A stretch of 9,428 nt of DNA, taken from an uncultured Oscillospiraceae bacterium (GTDB lineage: Bacteria; Bacillota_A; Clostridia; Oscillospirales; Oscillospiraceae). The notes beneath the pieces were generated by a model. That model was not told where the DNA came from and made no database searches. It saw only the letters and a list, made by a program, of their open reading frames with translations. The stretch spans positions 1 to 9,428 of the forward strand of contig CAAGIF010000039.1 of assembly GCA_900769845.1 (NCBI GenBank). The letters are read 5' to 3'. Position 1 is the first letter of the stretch. Every line of letters begins with the position of its first letter. The position numbers and the translations under genes are program-made. Positions 1 to 6,308 of this stretch are shown here, piece by piece.

Positions 1-2
1 GA

Positions 3-1628
3 ATCGAAAAAGTGGGCAAACAGATGTTCTTCAGCTGCGACAAGCTGACGGATGTGACCATTGGAGAGGGTCTGCCCATCATCAGCGATTACATGTTCTA
101 CACCTGTTCCTCGCTGGAAAGTGTCACAATTCCCGAAAGTGTTACCGGTATCGGAGTCAGCGCCTTCAAATTCTGCAATTCTCTGCCGGAGATTAAGATT
201 CCTGATAGTGTGAAAATCATCAAGACTCTGGCTTTTGAGGACTGCTCCGCGCTGAAGCATGTTGAACTGCCTGCAGGGCTGGAGAGAATCGAAGAATCCG
301 CATTCCGCAACAGCGGCCTGACAAGAATCAGAATTCCCGAGGGCATGACCACTGTCAGTATTCTGATGTGCGCCAACAACCCGAATCTGCAGGTTATTGA
401 AATTCCTGCTTCCGTTATTTCCATTCAGGATGCGGCCTTTATGAATACCGGTATCACAGATGTGATCTTCTACGGCACGGAAGACCAGTGGAGCAAGCTG
501 TTTGTGGGTGTGGAAAACGGCGCGGTGGAAACCGCCGCTATGCATTATGACCCGGAAATGACCTCCACTCACGAGATCACGGAGAAGGAAGTTGCGCCTT
601 CCTGCACCGTCGATGGGGGCCTCTACCGAATCTGCAGCTGCGGCGTAGTCCGGGTACAGAACCCGGTTCCCGCATTCGATCACAGTGATGAGAATGGGGA
701 CTACCTCTGCGATGTTTGCCAGGCAGCGCTGTGCACCGACCATGAAGAAATTATCGTCCCTGCCAAGGCAGCTACCTGCACGGAAAACGGCCTGACCGAA
801 GGGAAGAAATGTTCTGCTTGCGGTGTGGTGCTGATTCAGCAGCAGACCGTTCCTGCTACGGGACATACTGTGGTGACGGATGAGGCTGTGGCGGCTAGCT
901 GCACCGCCCCCGGCAAGACAGAGGGCAGCCATTGCGGTATTTGCGGCACCGTGATTGCAGCCCAGGAGGAGATCCCCGCTTCCGGTCATAGTTGGAGCGA
1001 ACCCACCTGCACCACCGCCAAGACCTGCACCGTCTGCGGCGAAGCTCCGGAAGATCCCGCAGGGCATAGCTGGAGGGCTGCCACCTGCACCACCCCCAAG
1101 CGCTGCTCTGTCTGCGGAATGACCGAAGGCAAGCCTGCCGGACATACCTATGATGACGATGTGGACGGTACCTGTAATATCTGTGCCGTCAGGCGGGAAG
1201 AGGTGGAGGAGCGGAAGGTTGTCCATATGTTCCGTATGTACAATCCCAACACCGGCGAGCATTTCTACACCGGTTCCGAGGAAGAACGGGATAACCTGAT
1301 CGGTCACGGCTGGCAGTACGAAGGCGTTGGCTTTACCTTCCCTGCAAACACCGGCTCGCCTGTTTACCGGCTGTTCCATGAGCCCACCGGCGAACACCTT
1401 TACACCATGGATAAGGCGGAAAAGGAAAAGCTGGAGGCCGAAGGCTGGAATTACGAAGGTATTGCCTTCAACTCCGCCTATAATACGGAGGCTGTGCAGT
1501 ACCGTCTGCATAACCCCAATGCTACCGTTGGCGCGTATCACTTTACCTTTAGTCTCGTCGAGCGGCAGAACCTGCTGGATGCGGGCTGGGAAGACCAGGG
1601 CATCGGCTGGTACAGCTGCTGGAAATAA
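3..1628 (+). CDS. BspA-like leucine-rich-repeat surface protein with Cys-rich repeats and C-terminal DUF5648-type repeats (5' partial)
   Basis: The reading frame is already open at the left edge (the first in-frame codons read I-E-K), so the N-terminus, with any signal peptide, is missing; the GTG at 12 is not a credible start. About the first 165 residues are LRR_5/BspA-type repeats of about 23 residues (motifs such as LESVTIPESVTGIGVSAFKFC and LKHVELPAGLERIEESAF). They are followed by a spacer with a DVIFYGTEDQW element typical of the end of these LRR arrays. A Cys-rich stretch follows (about 585-1190) and then three aromatic/Gly repeats ending in GIGWYSCWK (1224-1625). Family knowledge: such modular proteins are secreted or cell-wall-associated in gut Firmicutes and are implicated in adhesion or glycan contact. 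I see no sortase motif or membrane segment at this C-terminus, so the anchor, if any, is N-terminal or comes from the terminal repeats binding the wall. The next gene begins 21 bp downstream without a terminator between them. The molecular role is unknown. Confidence 0.85.
   Translation: MEKVGKQMFFSCDKLTDVTIGEGLPIISDYMFYTCSSLESVTIPESVTGIGVSAFKFCNSLPEIKIPDSVKIIKTLAFEDCSALKHVELPAGLERIEESAFRNSGLTRIRIPEGMTTVSILMCANNPNLQVIEIPASVISIQDAAFMNTGITDVIFYGTEDQWSKLFVGVENGAVETAAMHYDPEMTSTHEITEKEVAPSCTVDGGLYRICSCGVVRVQNPVPAFDHSDENGDYLCDVCQAALCTDHEEIIVPAKAATCTENGLTEGKKCSACGVVLIQQQTVPATGHTVVTDEAVAASCTAPGKTEGSHCGICGTVIAAQEEIPASGHSWSEPTCTTAKTCTVCGEAPEDPAGHSWRAATCTTPKRCSVCGMTEGKPAGHTYDDDVDGTCNICAVRREEVEERKVVHMFRMYNPNTGEHFYTGSEEERDNLIGHGWQYEGVGFTFPANTGSPVYRLFHEPTGEHLYTMDKAEKEKLEAEGWNYEGIAFNSAYNTEAVQYRLHNPNATVGAYHFTFSLVERQNLLDAGWEDQGIGWYSCWK
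585..1190 (+). repeat. Cys-rich CxxCG (zinc-ribbon-like) repeat array inside the surface protein
   Basis: The encoded protein carries about seven degenerate units with the pattern (A/P)TCT-x(4-10)-C-x2-CG, often followed by IPA(S/T)GH or PAGHSW. Examples are KKCSACGVV, SHCGICGTV, KTCTVCGEA and KRCSVCGMT. The two shortest units (around 1000-1140) are the most alike. Paired Cys with a nearby His resembles small zinc-binding ribbons or disulfide knots. These repeats are common as spacers or stalks in secreted proteins of Clostridia; zinc binding is an inference. Confidence 0.7.
1224..1625 (+). repeat. Three tandem DUF5648-type repeats at the C-terminus
   Basis: Three units of about 40-45 residues share the pattern (F/Y)R(L/M)-x2-P-x(2-4)-(G/A)-E/Y-H-(F/L)-Y/T-T, then E-x3-L-x3-GW-x-Y/D-x-GI/V. 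The units begin near 1230 (FRMYNPNTGEHFYT), 1362 (YRLFHEPTGEHLYT) and 1500 (YRLHNPNATVGAYHFT). The third unit diverges at the GEH(F/L)YT step and ends in GIGWYSCWK. From memory this matches DUF5648, found at the C-termini of secreted and cell-wall hydrolase proteins; a carbohydrate or wall-binding role is only supposed. Confidence 0.65.
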
Positions 1629-1631
1629 TGA

Positions 1632-1652
1632 CACAGGGAGGAATGTCCCGTG
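1632..1652 (+). promoter_or_regulatory. Ribosome binding site of the ROK gene folded into a start-codon hairpin
   Basis: The Shine-Dalgarno sequence AGGGAGG (1635-1641) lies 8 nt before the GTG at 1650 and decides that start. The same bases can pair with the start region: CAC (1632-1634) with GTG (1650-1652), then, after one bulged A, GGGA (1636-1639) with TCCC (1646-1649), with a GGAATG loop. This is a 7-bp stem that includes both the ribosome site and the start codon, and could lower translation of the regulator. The pairing is visible; the effect is an inference. Confidence 0.45.
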
Positions 1653-2864
1653 AACGAAAGAGGAAGCAATCATCAGCTTTTAAAACAGAATAACTACAAC
1701 CTGATCAAGAAGCACATCTATCTGCACAGCCCGATTTCCCGGGTGGAGATTGCCCAGCAGCTGGGACTCACCACAGCTACCATCACCGGCATGGTAAATC
1801 CTATGATCAGCGCAGGATTGCTCCGGGAAACCGCTGCCCTGGCAGAGGAAACCAAGGGCGCAGGACGCCCCCGGGTGATGCTGGAATTTGTTCCGGAGAC
1901 CTATTATGTCTGCGGCGTGGATGTGGGGCCCTACCGAACGAACTATGTTCTGACGGATGTTCTGGGAAATCCCATTGCCGTCCGGCACACAGACCAGCCC
2001 TTGGATGAATATCAGATCACCCAGGAACGGCTGTCTGAACAGATCCCTCAGTTTTTGGAGGAAACCGGTATTCCCAGAGAAAAAATCCTGGGTGTGGGTA
2101 TCTGCCTGCCGGGCATGATCGATGGCAGCGCGGATAAGATCTATGATATTTTCCGTGAAGGTTGGATAGAACACAGCCTTTCTGCTGAACTGGGAGAGCG
2201 TCTTGGGTTAAAGGTGGAAGTGGAAAATAATGTAAGGGCAAGAGCGATCAGCGCGGAACTGTTTGACCGCAGCGTGAAAGCGGAACCCTTTGCCTACTTC
2301 TTTGTTTCCTTCGGCGTGGCCTGCCAGATGATCATTGACGGAAAAGTCCTTTACGGACAGTCTGCGGCGGCGGGAGAGATCGGACATTCCGTGGTGCAGC
2401 GCAACGGCCCGGTATGCCCCACCTGCGGCAACCGGGGCTGTCTGGAGGCGCTCACCGGCGAGCGGGCGATTTTGCAGCAGTGCCGGGATATTATGGCGAC
2501 GGATACGCCTACTGCTTTGAAGGAATTGTGTCCGGACCCCCGAGCGCTGACTATGGATCAGGTGCTTGCGGCTCAGGAAATGGGGGACGGAGCGGTAGCT
2601 CATGTTATCGAGGATGCCATTGAATATTTGGGCATTGCCCTGGCGAACACCATCAATTTGATCAGCCCCCGGGCTGTGGTGCTGGAGGGGCGGATCCTTT
2701 CCACTCCCCAGAATCAGACCCAGATGATCCGGGTGGTGGAGCAGTACATGTTCCACATCCATTCCGGCAACATAAACTTTACATTTCTGCCCTACGATCC
2801 TGACCGGGGCGCCCGGGCAGCCGCTGCGGTGGTTGTAAAGGAATTTTTGGGAAGACCCATCTGA
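1650..2864 (+). CDS. ROK-family transcriptional regulator (NagC/XylR-type repressor)
   Basis: A 404-residue ROK protein with an N-terminal winged helix-turn-helix (about residues 15-62, with ISRVEIAQQLGLTTATITGMV as the recognition part) and a C-terminal ROK domain (about 85-400). The ROK zinc-site signature is present: GEIGH (H246) and CPTCGNRGCLE (C256, C259, C264), with a two-residue gap between the first two Cys where CxC is common. The phosphate loop reads DVGPYRTNYVLTD at 91-103. The position of the sugar-kinase catalytic Asp (ENDxN) reads ENN (192-194), so it is very unlikely to be a kinase. ROK repressors release DNA on binding a sugar or sugar phosphate. The gene ends at a strong terminator and faces an operon of sugar-phosphate genes, so that operon is the natural candidate target. 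The GTG start is supported by AGGGAGG 8 nt upstream. The effector cannot be read from the sequence. Confidence 0.92.
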   Translation: MNERGSNHQLLKQNNYNLIKKHIYLHSPISRVEIAQQLGLTTATITGMVNPMISAGLLRETAALAEETKGAGRPRVMLEFVPETYYVCGVDVGPYRTNYVLTDVLGNPIAVRHTDQPLDEYQITQERLSEQIPQFLEETGIPREKILGVGICLPGMIDGSADKIYDIFREGWIEHSLSAELGERLGLKVEVENNVRARAISAELFDRSVKAEPFAYFFVSFGVACQMIIDGKVLYGQSAAAGEIGHSVVQRNGPVCPTCGNRGCLEALTGERAILQQCRDIMATDTPTALKELCPDPRALTMDQVLAAQEMGDGAVAHVIEDAIEYLGIALANTINLISPRAVVLEGRILSTPQNQTQMIRVVEQYMFHIHSGNINFTFLPYDPDRGARAAAAVVVKEFLGRPI

Positions 2865-2872
2865 ATACAGGC

Positions 2873-2913
2873 AAAGCCGCTCTGTTTTGGCAGAGCGGCT
2901 TTGGTTGTTTTTT
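2873..2913 (+). terminator. Intrinsic terminator after the ROK gene
   Basis: A perfect 12-bp stem AAAGCCGCTCTG (2873-2884) pairs with CAGAGCGGCTTT (2891-2902) around a 6-nt TTTTGG loop and is followed by GGTTGTTTTTT. It begins 8 bp after the stop codon. This is a strong Rho-independent terminator that separates the regulator transcript from the next operon. Confidence 0.95.
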
Positions 2914-2986
2914 CTAAATAAAAATACCCTAAATTTTGCAATTTGCTGAAATTTATGGGGAAATCCCATTCTATTCTGTTTTTTTG

Positions 2987-3015
2987 TTGACAGGCAATCT
3001 TACAACAGGTAAAAT
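2987..3015 (+). promoter_or_regulatory. Vegetative (sigma-A type) promoter of the fba operon
   Basis: A perfect -35 box TTGACA (2987-2992) and a -10 box TAAAAT (3010-3015) are separated by exactly 17 bp, predicting transcription from about 3022. The upstream DNA (2914-2986) is very A/T-rich with A and T runs, which could act as an UP element. It also carries a small inverted repeat ATGGG (2955-2959)/CCCAT (2965-2969) that might be a regulator site. This is a near-consensus, strong promoter, as expected for glycolytic genes. Confidence 0.88.
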
Positions 3016-3032
3016 GGTAGAGGATATAGAGG

Positions 3033-3062
3033 ACTGGCGTGAAAATTCATCGTCAGTTTTTT
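3033..3062 (+). terminator. Terminator-like hairpin in the fba leader (possible attenuator)
   Basis: About 11 nt after the predicted transcription start, ACTGGCG (3033-3039) pairs with CGTCAGT (3051-3057), including one G.T pair. It is extended inside by TGA (3040-3042 region) with TCA (3047-3049) across a bulged T. The stem runs directly into six T (3057-3062). A stem followed by a T-run between promoter and gene is the layout of a transcription attenuator. I found no clear competing anti-terminator, so it may equally be a weak terminator or an mRNA 5' stabilising stem. Confidence 0.45.
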
Positions 3063-3069
3063 ATGAGGA

Positions 3070-3094
3070 AATTAATTAAATGATTTAATTAATT
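3070..3094 (+). promoter_or_regulatory. Perfect A/T inverted repeat next to the fba ribosome binding site
   Basis: Arm AATTAATTAAAT (3070-3081), one central G (3082) and arm ATTTAATTAATT (3083-3094) form a perfect 12-bp inverted repeat. It ends 2 nt before the AAGGAGG site (3097-3103) of fba. As DNA it has the dyad symmetry of an operator for a dimeric regulator, and the adjacent ROK protein is an obvious candidate. As RNA it forms a weak all-A/U hairpin beside the ribosome site. Which of these it is cannot be told from sequence. Confidence 0.5.
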
Positions 3095-3111
3095 ATAAGG
3101 AGGATATCATC

Positions 3112-4269
3112 ATGCCCTTAGTTCCCTTGAGAGCCATTCTGGAGGCTACCGAAAAATACAATTACGCCCAGGGCGCATTCAATGTCAACGCAGTTGCCCA
3201 GGCAAAGGCAGTTATTGAAGTACACGAGATGTTCCGCTCTGCTGCCATTATTCAGGGAGCAGACCTGGCCAATGCTTTTATGGGCGGCCGCGCGGATTTT
3301 GCAAACGGCACACTGGAAGATAAGAAGATCGGCGCCAACAATATTGCCAATGCTGTTAAGAAGTACGGTGAACATAGCTCTATTCCCGTTGCTCTGCATC
3401 TGGATCACGGCAAGTCCATCGAGGCATGTCTGGCTGCCATGGATGGCGGCTACACCTCCGTTATGATCGACGGTTCCCATCTGCCTTTTGAGCAGAATAT
3501 CGAGCTGACCCGTGAAGTGGTCAAGCTGGCCCATGAACGGGGTGTCACCGTAGAAGGCGAGCTGGGCGTTCTGGCCGGCGTTGAGGACCATGTGTTCTCC
3601 GAAACTTCTACTTATACCAACCCCATGGACGCCATTGAGTTCGTCCGCAAGACTGGATGTGACGCCCTGGCTATTTCCTATGGCACCAAGCACGGTGCCA
3701 ACAAGGGCGCTGGCGCCAAGATCCGCAAGGAGATCGCTATCGCTACCAAGGAATGCCTGCGGCATGAGGGCCTGTTCTGCGCCCTGGTTTCCCACGGCTC
3801 TTCCACTGTTCCCCAGTACATCGTCAAGGAGATCAATGAGCTGGGCGGCACCATCACCAACGCCTACGGCATCTCCAAGGAGCAGCTGAAGGAAGTTTCC
3901 AAGCTGGGTATCGCCAAGATCAATGTGGACACGGATATCCGTCTGGCTGTGACCCGCAATCTCCGGGAGCTGTTCTGGTATAATCCTGAGCTGAAGACCC
4001 ATGAGTCTATCGCTCCCATCTGGAAGCTGCTGGAAAGCAAGACCTCTGACTTTGATCCCCGGGTCTTCCTGCCCCCCATCATGGATACCGTCATGTACGG
4101 CAACATTCCCAACGAGGATGTGGCAAAGGTTATCGAGGCTGTTGAAAAGGGCGTCAAGGAAGCCGTTGGTACTCTGATCGTGGAATTCGACTCCTTCGGC
4201 AAGGCTCCTCTGGTGGAGCTGGTGACCCTGGATGAGATGGCTGACCGCTACAAGAAGGCCGGCATCTGA
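3112..4269 (+). CDS. fba: Class II fructose-1,6-bisphosphate aldolase
   Basis: This is a zinc-dependent aldolase that cleaves fructose-1,6-bisphosphate to dihydroxyacetone phosphate and glyceraldehyde-3-phosphate in the cytosol. The class II barrel signatures are in order: GAFNVN (21-26), ALHLDHGKS (94-102, with catalytic D98 and zinc ligand H99), VEGELG (147-152), YGTKHG (190-195, zinc ligand H194), SHGSST (227-232, zinc ligand H228) and the phosphate-binding KINVDTDIRLA (269-279). At 385 residues it is longer than most class II aldolases (about 285-360), with extra length mainly at the C-terminus after about residue 290. The start is fixed by AAGGAGG with an 8-nt spacer. It is the first gene of the operon, and pfp follows after 15 bp. 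Close relatives can use sedoheptulose-1,7-bisphosphate, tagatose bisphosphate or other ketose bisphosphates, so the exact substrate is less sure than the family. Confidence 0.93.
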   Translation: MPLVPLRAILEATEKYNYAQGAFNVNAVAQAKAVIEVHEMFRSAAIIQGADLANAFMGGRADFANGTLEDKKIGANNIANAVKKYGEHSSIPVALHLDHGKSIEACLAAMDGGYTSVMIDGSHLPFEQNIELTREVVKLAHERGVTVEGELGVLAGVEDHVFSETSTYTNPMDAIEFVRKTGCDALAISYGTKHGANKGAGAKIRKEIAIATKECLRHEGLFCALVSHGSSTVPQYIVKEINELGGTITNAYGISKEQLKEVSKLGIAKINVDTDIRLAVTRNLRELFWYNPELKTHESIAPIWKLLESKTSDFDPRVFLPPIMDTVMYGNIPNEDVAKVIEAVEKGVKEAVGTLIVEFDSFGKAPLVELVTLDEMADRYKKAGI

Positions 4270-4284
4270 TAAAGGAGACTCACA

Positions 4285-5445
4285 ATGGGTGTTAATATTC
4301 TGGTCGCCCATGGCGGCGGCCCCACCGCTGTTATCAATACCTCTCTGCAGGGTGTTGTGGAAGGCGCAAGAGCCAGCGGCAAGGTAGATAAAATCTATGC
4401 TGCCCGGTTCGGCGCGGAGGGTATTTTGAAGGGCGATCTCATCGACCTGACGGATGTTCCCTCTTCCACCATTGCAAAGCTGGCTCATACCCCCGCTTCC
4501 GCCATTGGTTCCTGCCGCAGAAAACTCACGGATGCGGATTATCCCACGGTTATTGAAACCCTGAAAAAGTTCAACATCGGCTGCTTCTTCTATAACGGCG
4601 GCAACGATTCCATGGATACCTGCAACAAGGTCAGTAAGCTTGCCCAGGCGGAGGGCCTGGATGTGAAGGTTATCGGTATCCCCAAGACCATGGACAATGA
4701 CCTGGATATCACCGATAACTGCCCCGGTTTCGGTTCTGCCGCCCGGTATGCAGCGGAAAGCGCCTGCGAGCTGGCTCTGGACGCCTCTGGCCTTCCCATC
4801 CATGTGGTGGTGCTGGAACTCATGGGCCGCAATGCCGGCTGGGTTACCGCAGCCTCCGCGCTGGCTGCCAGGGCAACCAACTGCGAAGTGCTGACCTACC
4901 TGCCCGAGGTTCTTGTGGATGAGGACAGAATGCTGGCAGATATCGAGAATGCCTGGGCAAAGGGCAAGGGCCTGCTGGTCACGGTTTCCGAGGGCATCTG
5001 CGATCTCACCGGAAAGCCTCTGGCTTCCACCGGTATCGTGGACGGTTTCGGTCACATGATCCCCGGCGGTACTGCCCAGCATGTTACCGACAATATCATT
5101 CAGAAACTGAATATCAAGTCCCGGGCGGAAAAACCCGGTCTGCTGGGCCGCGCAGCCATTCCCTACGCTTCCCGGGTAGATCAGATGGAAGCCTATGCCG
5201 TTGGTAAGTACGCCGTGGAAGCTGCCCTGAATGGGGAAAGCGACTATATGGTGGCTATCAATGGTCATCGGGGCGAGGATTTCACCTTTGACCTGTTCCT
5301 GGCACCTCTGGCTGAGGTTGCCAATGTGGAAAAGAAGTTCCCTCTGGAATGGATCATCGACGGTAATAAGATCGACGATCGGTTCTTTGATTACGCAATG
5401 CCTCTGATGATGGACAAAATGCCCGACTATGCCATCCTGCGGTAA
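4285..5445 (+). CDS. pfp: Pyrophosphate-type 6-phosphofructokinase (diphosphate--fructose-6-phosphate 1-phosphotransferase)
   Basis: A 386-residue protein of the PfkA superfamily. It opens with the NILVAHGGGPTAVIN loop and carries PKTMDND (133-139; catalytic Asp and the Lys replacing the Gly of ATP enzymes), MGRNAGW (180-186) and PGGTAQ. Family knowledge: Asp in the fourth position of GGDGS and Lys in PGTIDND mark PPi-dependent enzymes. Here the motif is GGNDS (105-109), so Asp is present in the deciding position and Lys134 is present; both point to PPi as phosphoryl donor. The usual first Asp of the motif is Asn. Expected reaction: fructose-6-phosphate + PPi to fructose-1,6-bisphosphate + Pi, reversible. 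Some clostridial homologues also act on sedoheptulose-7-phosphate. It sits 15 bp after fba with AAAGGAG (4271-4277) ahead of the ATG, and tpiA follows 12 bp downstream, so the three genes are almost certainly cotranscribed. Confidence 0.9.
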   Translation: MGVNILVAHGGGPTAVINTSLQGVVEGARASGKVDKIYAARFGAEGILKGDLIDLTDVPSSTIAKLAHTPASAIGSCRRKLTDADYPTVIETLKKFNIGCFFYNGGNDSMDTCNKVSKLAQAEGLDVKVIGIPKTMDNDLDITDNCPGFGSAARYAAESACELALDASGLPIHVVVLELMGRNAGWVTAASALAARATNCEVLTYLPEVLVDEDRMLADIENAWAKGKGLLVTVSEGICDLTGKPLASTGIVDGFGHMIPGGTAQHVTDNIIQKLNIKSRAEKPGLLGRAAIPYASRVDQMEAYAVGKYAVEAALNGESDYMVAINGHRGEDFTFDLFLAPLAEVANVEKKFPLEWIIDGNKIDDRFFDYAMPLMMDKMPDYAILR

Positions 5446-5457
5446 GGAGAAAACAGT

Positions 5458-6294
5458 ATGAAGCATATTTTTCTAAATCTGAAGCGCTTTGATGTTCCCG
5501 TAGCTCTGGGTGGCGTCAACCGTATCGCCCCCCTAAAGGAATGGGGCAGCTACATTGTCAAAAATACCCAGGAGGGTCTAAAAAAATACAATCCTGACGA
5601 AGTGGAATTCGTTCAGTATTTTCCCGAGGCCCATCTGCTGAACGCAGTGGATGCCCGGTGCGAGGGAAGTCCCGTGCAGGTTGGCTGCCAGAGCGTGTAC
5701 CGGATGAATACCGCCGTCGGCGGCAACTTCGGCGCATTCACCACCAACCGTCCCGTTTCCGCCATGAAGGCCATGGATGTGAACTACACCATCATCGGCC
5801 ACTGCGAAGAGCGCAATGACAAAATGGGCATTCTGGCAGAAGCCGGTGTCACCGACACCAAGGCTGTCAACCGGATCCTTAATCAGGAGATCAAGCTGGC
5901 TGTCAGCAACGGCATGAAGGTTCTGTACTGTATCGGTGAAAAGGACACCGAGCTGGACCGTTGGGACGAGGTCCTGCGGGAGCAGCTGGAGATCGGCCTG
6001 GATGGCGTGGACAAGACCCAGGTGGTCATTGGCTATGAACCCATCTGGTCCATCGGCCCCGGCAAGACCCCGGCCGGTAAGGAGTACATCACCAAGATCG
6101 CCCGGTTTGTGAAGGAAGTCACCGGCGGTATTCCGGTGGTCTACGGCGGCGGTCTGAAGGTAGACAATGCTGAGATGCTGGCATCCATCGAGGAAATTGA
6201 CGGCGGTCTTATTGCCCTGACTCGTTTCCAGGGTGAGATCGGCTTCTATCCCGAGGAATATCTGGAAATCATCCGCACCTACCTTGGTAAATAA
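5458..6294 (+). CDS. tpiA: Divergent triosephosphate isomerase (TIM family)
   Basis: A 278-residue (beta/alpha)8 protein, longer than the usual 250 or so. The catalytic set of triosephosphate isomerase is kept: N7-x-K9 (NLK for NWK), H115 and E117 in GHCEERND (for GHSERR), and E194 in YEPIWSIGPGKT (loop 6 lid). The phosphate-binding part is altered. YGGS reads YGGG (229-232), and the loop normally reading LVGGASL reads LIALTRF (251-257), so the conserved GG is gone. The expected reaction is dihydroxyacetone phosphate to glyceraldehyde-3-phosphate, fitting its place behind aldolase and PFP. The changed loop also leaves open a related aldose/ketose phosphate, as known for TIM-like isomerases of erythrulose phosphate. 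The start is supported by AAGGAG in the 12-bp gap after pfp. The larA-like gene follows after 14 bp. Confidence 0.85.
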   Translation: MKHIFLNLKRFDVPVALGGVNRIAPLKEWGSYIVKNTQEGLKKYNPDEVEFVQYFPEAHLLNAVDARCEGSPVQVGCQSVYRMNTAVGGNFGAFTTNRPVSAMKAMDVNYTIIGHCEERNDKMGILAEAGVTDTKAVNRILNQEIKLAVSNGMKVLYCIGEKDTELDRWDEVLREQLEIGLDGVDKTQVVIGYEPIWSIGPGKTPAGKEYITKIARFVKEVTGGIPVVYGGGLKVDNAEMLASIEEIDGGLIALTRFQGEIGFYPEEYLEIIRTYLGK

Positions 6295-6308
6295 AAGGAG
6301 TGTAATCA

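Noticed and set aside
1643..1693. ATG at 1643 as an alternative start for the regulator
   Set aside because: It is in another frame, is too close to the ribosome site, and its frame closes within about 17 codons.
2208..2969. A 253-codon minus-strand open frame over the ROK gene and terminator
   Set aside because: It runs through the intrinsic terminator and opposite conserved ROK motifs, with no supported ribosome site.
3118..5466. A 782-codon open frame on the minus strand opposite fba and pfp
   Set aside because: It lies antisense to two genes with clear catalytic motifs, has low-complexity shadow-like composition and no recognisable domain. It is explained by strong codon bias in the sense genes.
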